From Gemmatimonadota bacterium (GTDB lineage Bacteria; Gemmatimonadota; Gemmatimonadetes; Longimicrobiales; Gaopeijiaceae): DNA of 33,991 nucleotides. The DNA lies in NCBI GenBank assembly GCA_029863645.1, contig JAOTVA010000024.1, forward strand, positions 1-33,991, in the 5' to 3' direction. Positions within the stretch are counted from its first letter, which is position 1. Every line of letters starts with the position of its first letter. Both the position numbers and the translations under genes were made by a program. This document shows positions 33,572 through 33,991 of the stretch, piece after piece. The notes below the pieces were generated by a model, which saw only the letters and a list, made by a program, of their open reading frames with translations, did not search any database and was not told where the DNA came from.

Positions 33572-33991
33572 GTGACCGACCTCCGTCCGACCAAGGTCGT
33601 CTGTATCGGCCTGAACTATGCGGCGCACGCCGCCGAGTTCGGCAACCCGCTTCCCGAGGAGCCGCTGATGTTCCTCAAGCCCCCGTCGGCACTCATCGGG
33701 CCGGGCGATGCGATCGTGATGCCGAAGGGCGTGGGCGAGGTGCATTACGAGGGTGAGATCGGCGTACAGATCGGTCGGCGAGCGAAGGCAGTTGCCGCGG
33801 ACGCAGCGTGGTCCTATGTGGAGGGCCTGCTGGCGTTGAACGACGTGACCGCACGGACGCTACAGCGCTCCGACGGACAGTGGAGCCGCGCCAAGGGGTT
33901 CGACACGTTTTGTCCGGTGGGCCATGTCACCCCGTTGGCCGAGGTCGATCTGGACGCTCTCTCGGTGACCACACGCATCAACGGAGAGGTC
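33572..33991 (+). CDS. Fumarylacetoacetate hydrolase-family protein (partial, runs off the window)
   Basis: The first 140 codons of a gene that continues beyond the right edge. The GTG at 33572 gives an N terminus that runs straight into the FAH-fold core: VVCIGLNYAAHAAEFG, then PLMFLKPPSALIGPGDAIVMP. The metal-binding EGE at 60-62 (HYEGEIGVQIG) and Asp91 (LNDVTART) follow, then WSRAKGFDTFCPVG. These are hallmarks of the FAH superfamily, which cleaves or isomerises carbon-carbon bonds in aromatic and related degradation products (for example 2-hydroxyhepta-2,4-diene-1,7-dioate isomerase, acylpyruvase or oxaloacetate decarboxylase). The exact substrate cannot be told from this fragment. It follows the small membrane protein gene after seven bases. 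Confidence 0.9.
   Translation, partial: MTDLRPTKVVCIGLNYAAHAAEFGNPLPEEPLMFLKPPSALIGPGDAIVMPKGVGEVHYEGEIGVQIGRRAKAVAADAAWSYVEGLLALNDVTARTLQRSDGQWSRAKGFDTFCPVGHVTPLAEVDLDALSVTTRINGEV

Noticed and set aside
1..33991. Mobile elements, CRISPR array, tRNA or rRNA genes
   Set aside because: No transposase, integrase, regularly spaced repeat, or tRNA-like cloverleaf was noticed; composition looks uniform throughout.

Overview
The window is GC-rich, gene-dense bacterial chromosome with no tRNA, rRNA, IS element, CRISPR array or prophage that I could see. It carries 31 protein genes, two of them cut by the window edges. 28 lie on the + strand and three on the - strand. No gene-free stretch exceeds about 110 bases. 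Gene content suggests a Gram-negative-type bacterium: MreBCD, several lipoproteins, a signal-peptide protein with beta-barrel-like sequence, and signal-peptide proteins of the DUF4159/DUF4175 type. The DUF4159-DUF4175-TPR set, the type 3 (archaeal-like) ProRS and the gene order point towards Gemmatimonadota or a related FCB lineage. That placement is inference, not proven here.

Layout. (1) 1-3177: the end of pnp, an M16 peptidase, alanine dehydrogenase and dut. (2) 3289-8901: a complete elongasome block, mreB-mreC-mreD-mrdA-rodA, in which most junctions are stop/start overlaps. A candidate promoter lies just before mreB. (3) 8906-15699: housekeeping genes accD-folC-hisS-(small membrane protein)-proS-guaA, packed head to tail. 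(4) 15714-18704: a RidA-family gene on the - strand, a small secreted barrel-like protein, a small lipoprotein on the - strand, and a lipoprotein M48 metalloprotease. (5) 18811-22393: clpB behind a leader that can fold into a nested hairpin, a lipoprotein, and methylmalonyl-CoA epimerase on the - strand. (6) 22440-33300: a long + strand run of trxA, rsmI, DUF4159, DUF4175, a TPR-like protein, a GATase-like secreted protein, and a DinG-type helicase with a RadC/JAB-like domain at its N terminus. (7) 33346-33991: a small membrane protein and the start of a fumarylacetoacetate-hydrolase-family enzyme.

How the genes fit together. The mre/mrd block builds the side-wall peptidoglycan machine. The accD, folC, hisS, proS and guaA genes supply lipid, folate, aminoacyl-tRNA and GMP synthesis. 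The most unusual section is 23639-33300. Four envelope-directed proteins are translationally coupled behind rsmI. Two of them show a similar GGGFL turn of a possible glutamine-amidotransferase-like fold, one with a cysteine and one without. The MoxR, DUF58 and VWA genes that often accompany DUF4159/DUF4175 are absent from the window. The block ends in a JAB-DinG fusion whose first iron-sulfur cysteine position is serine.
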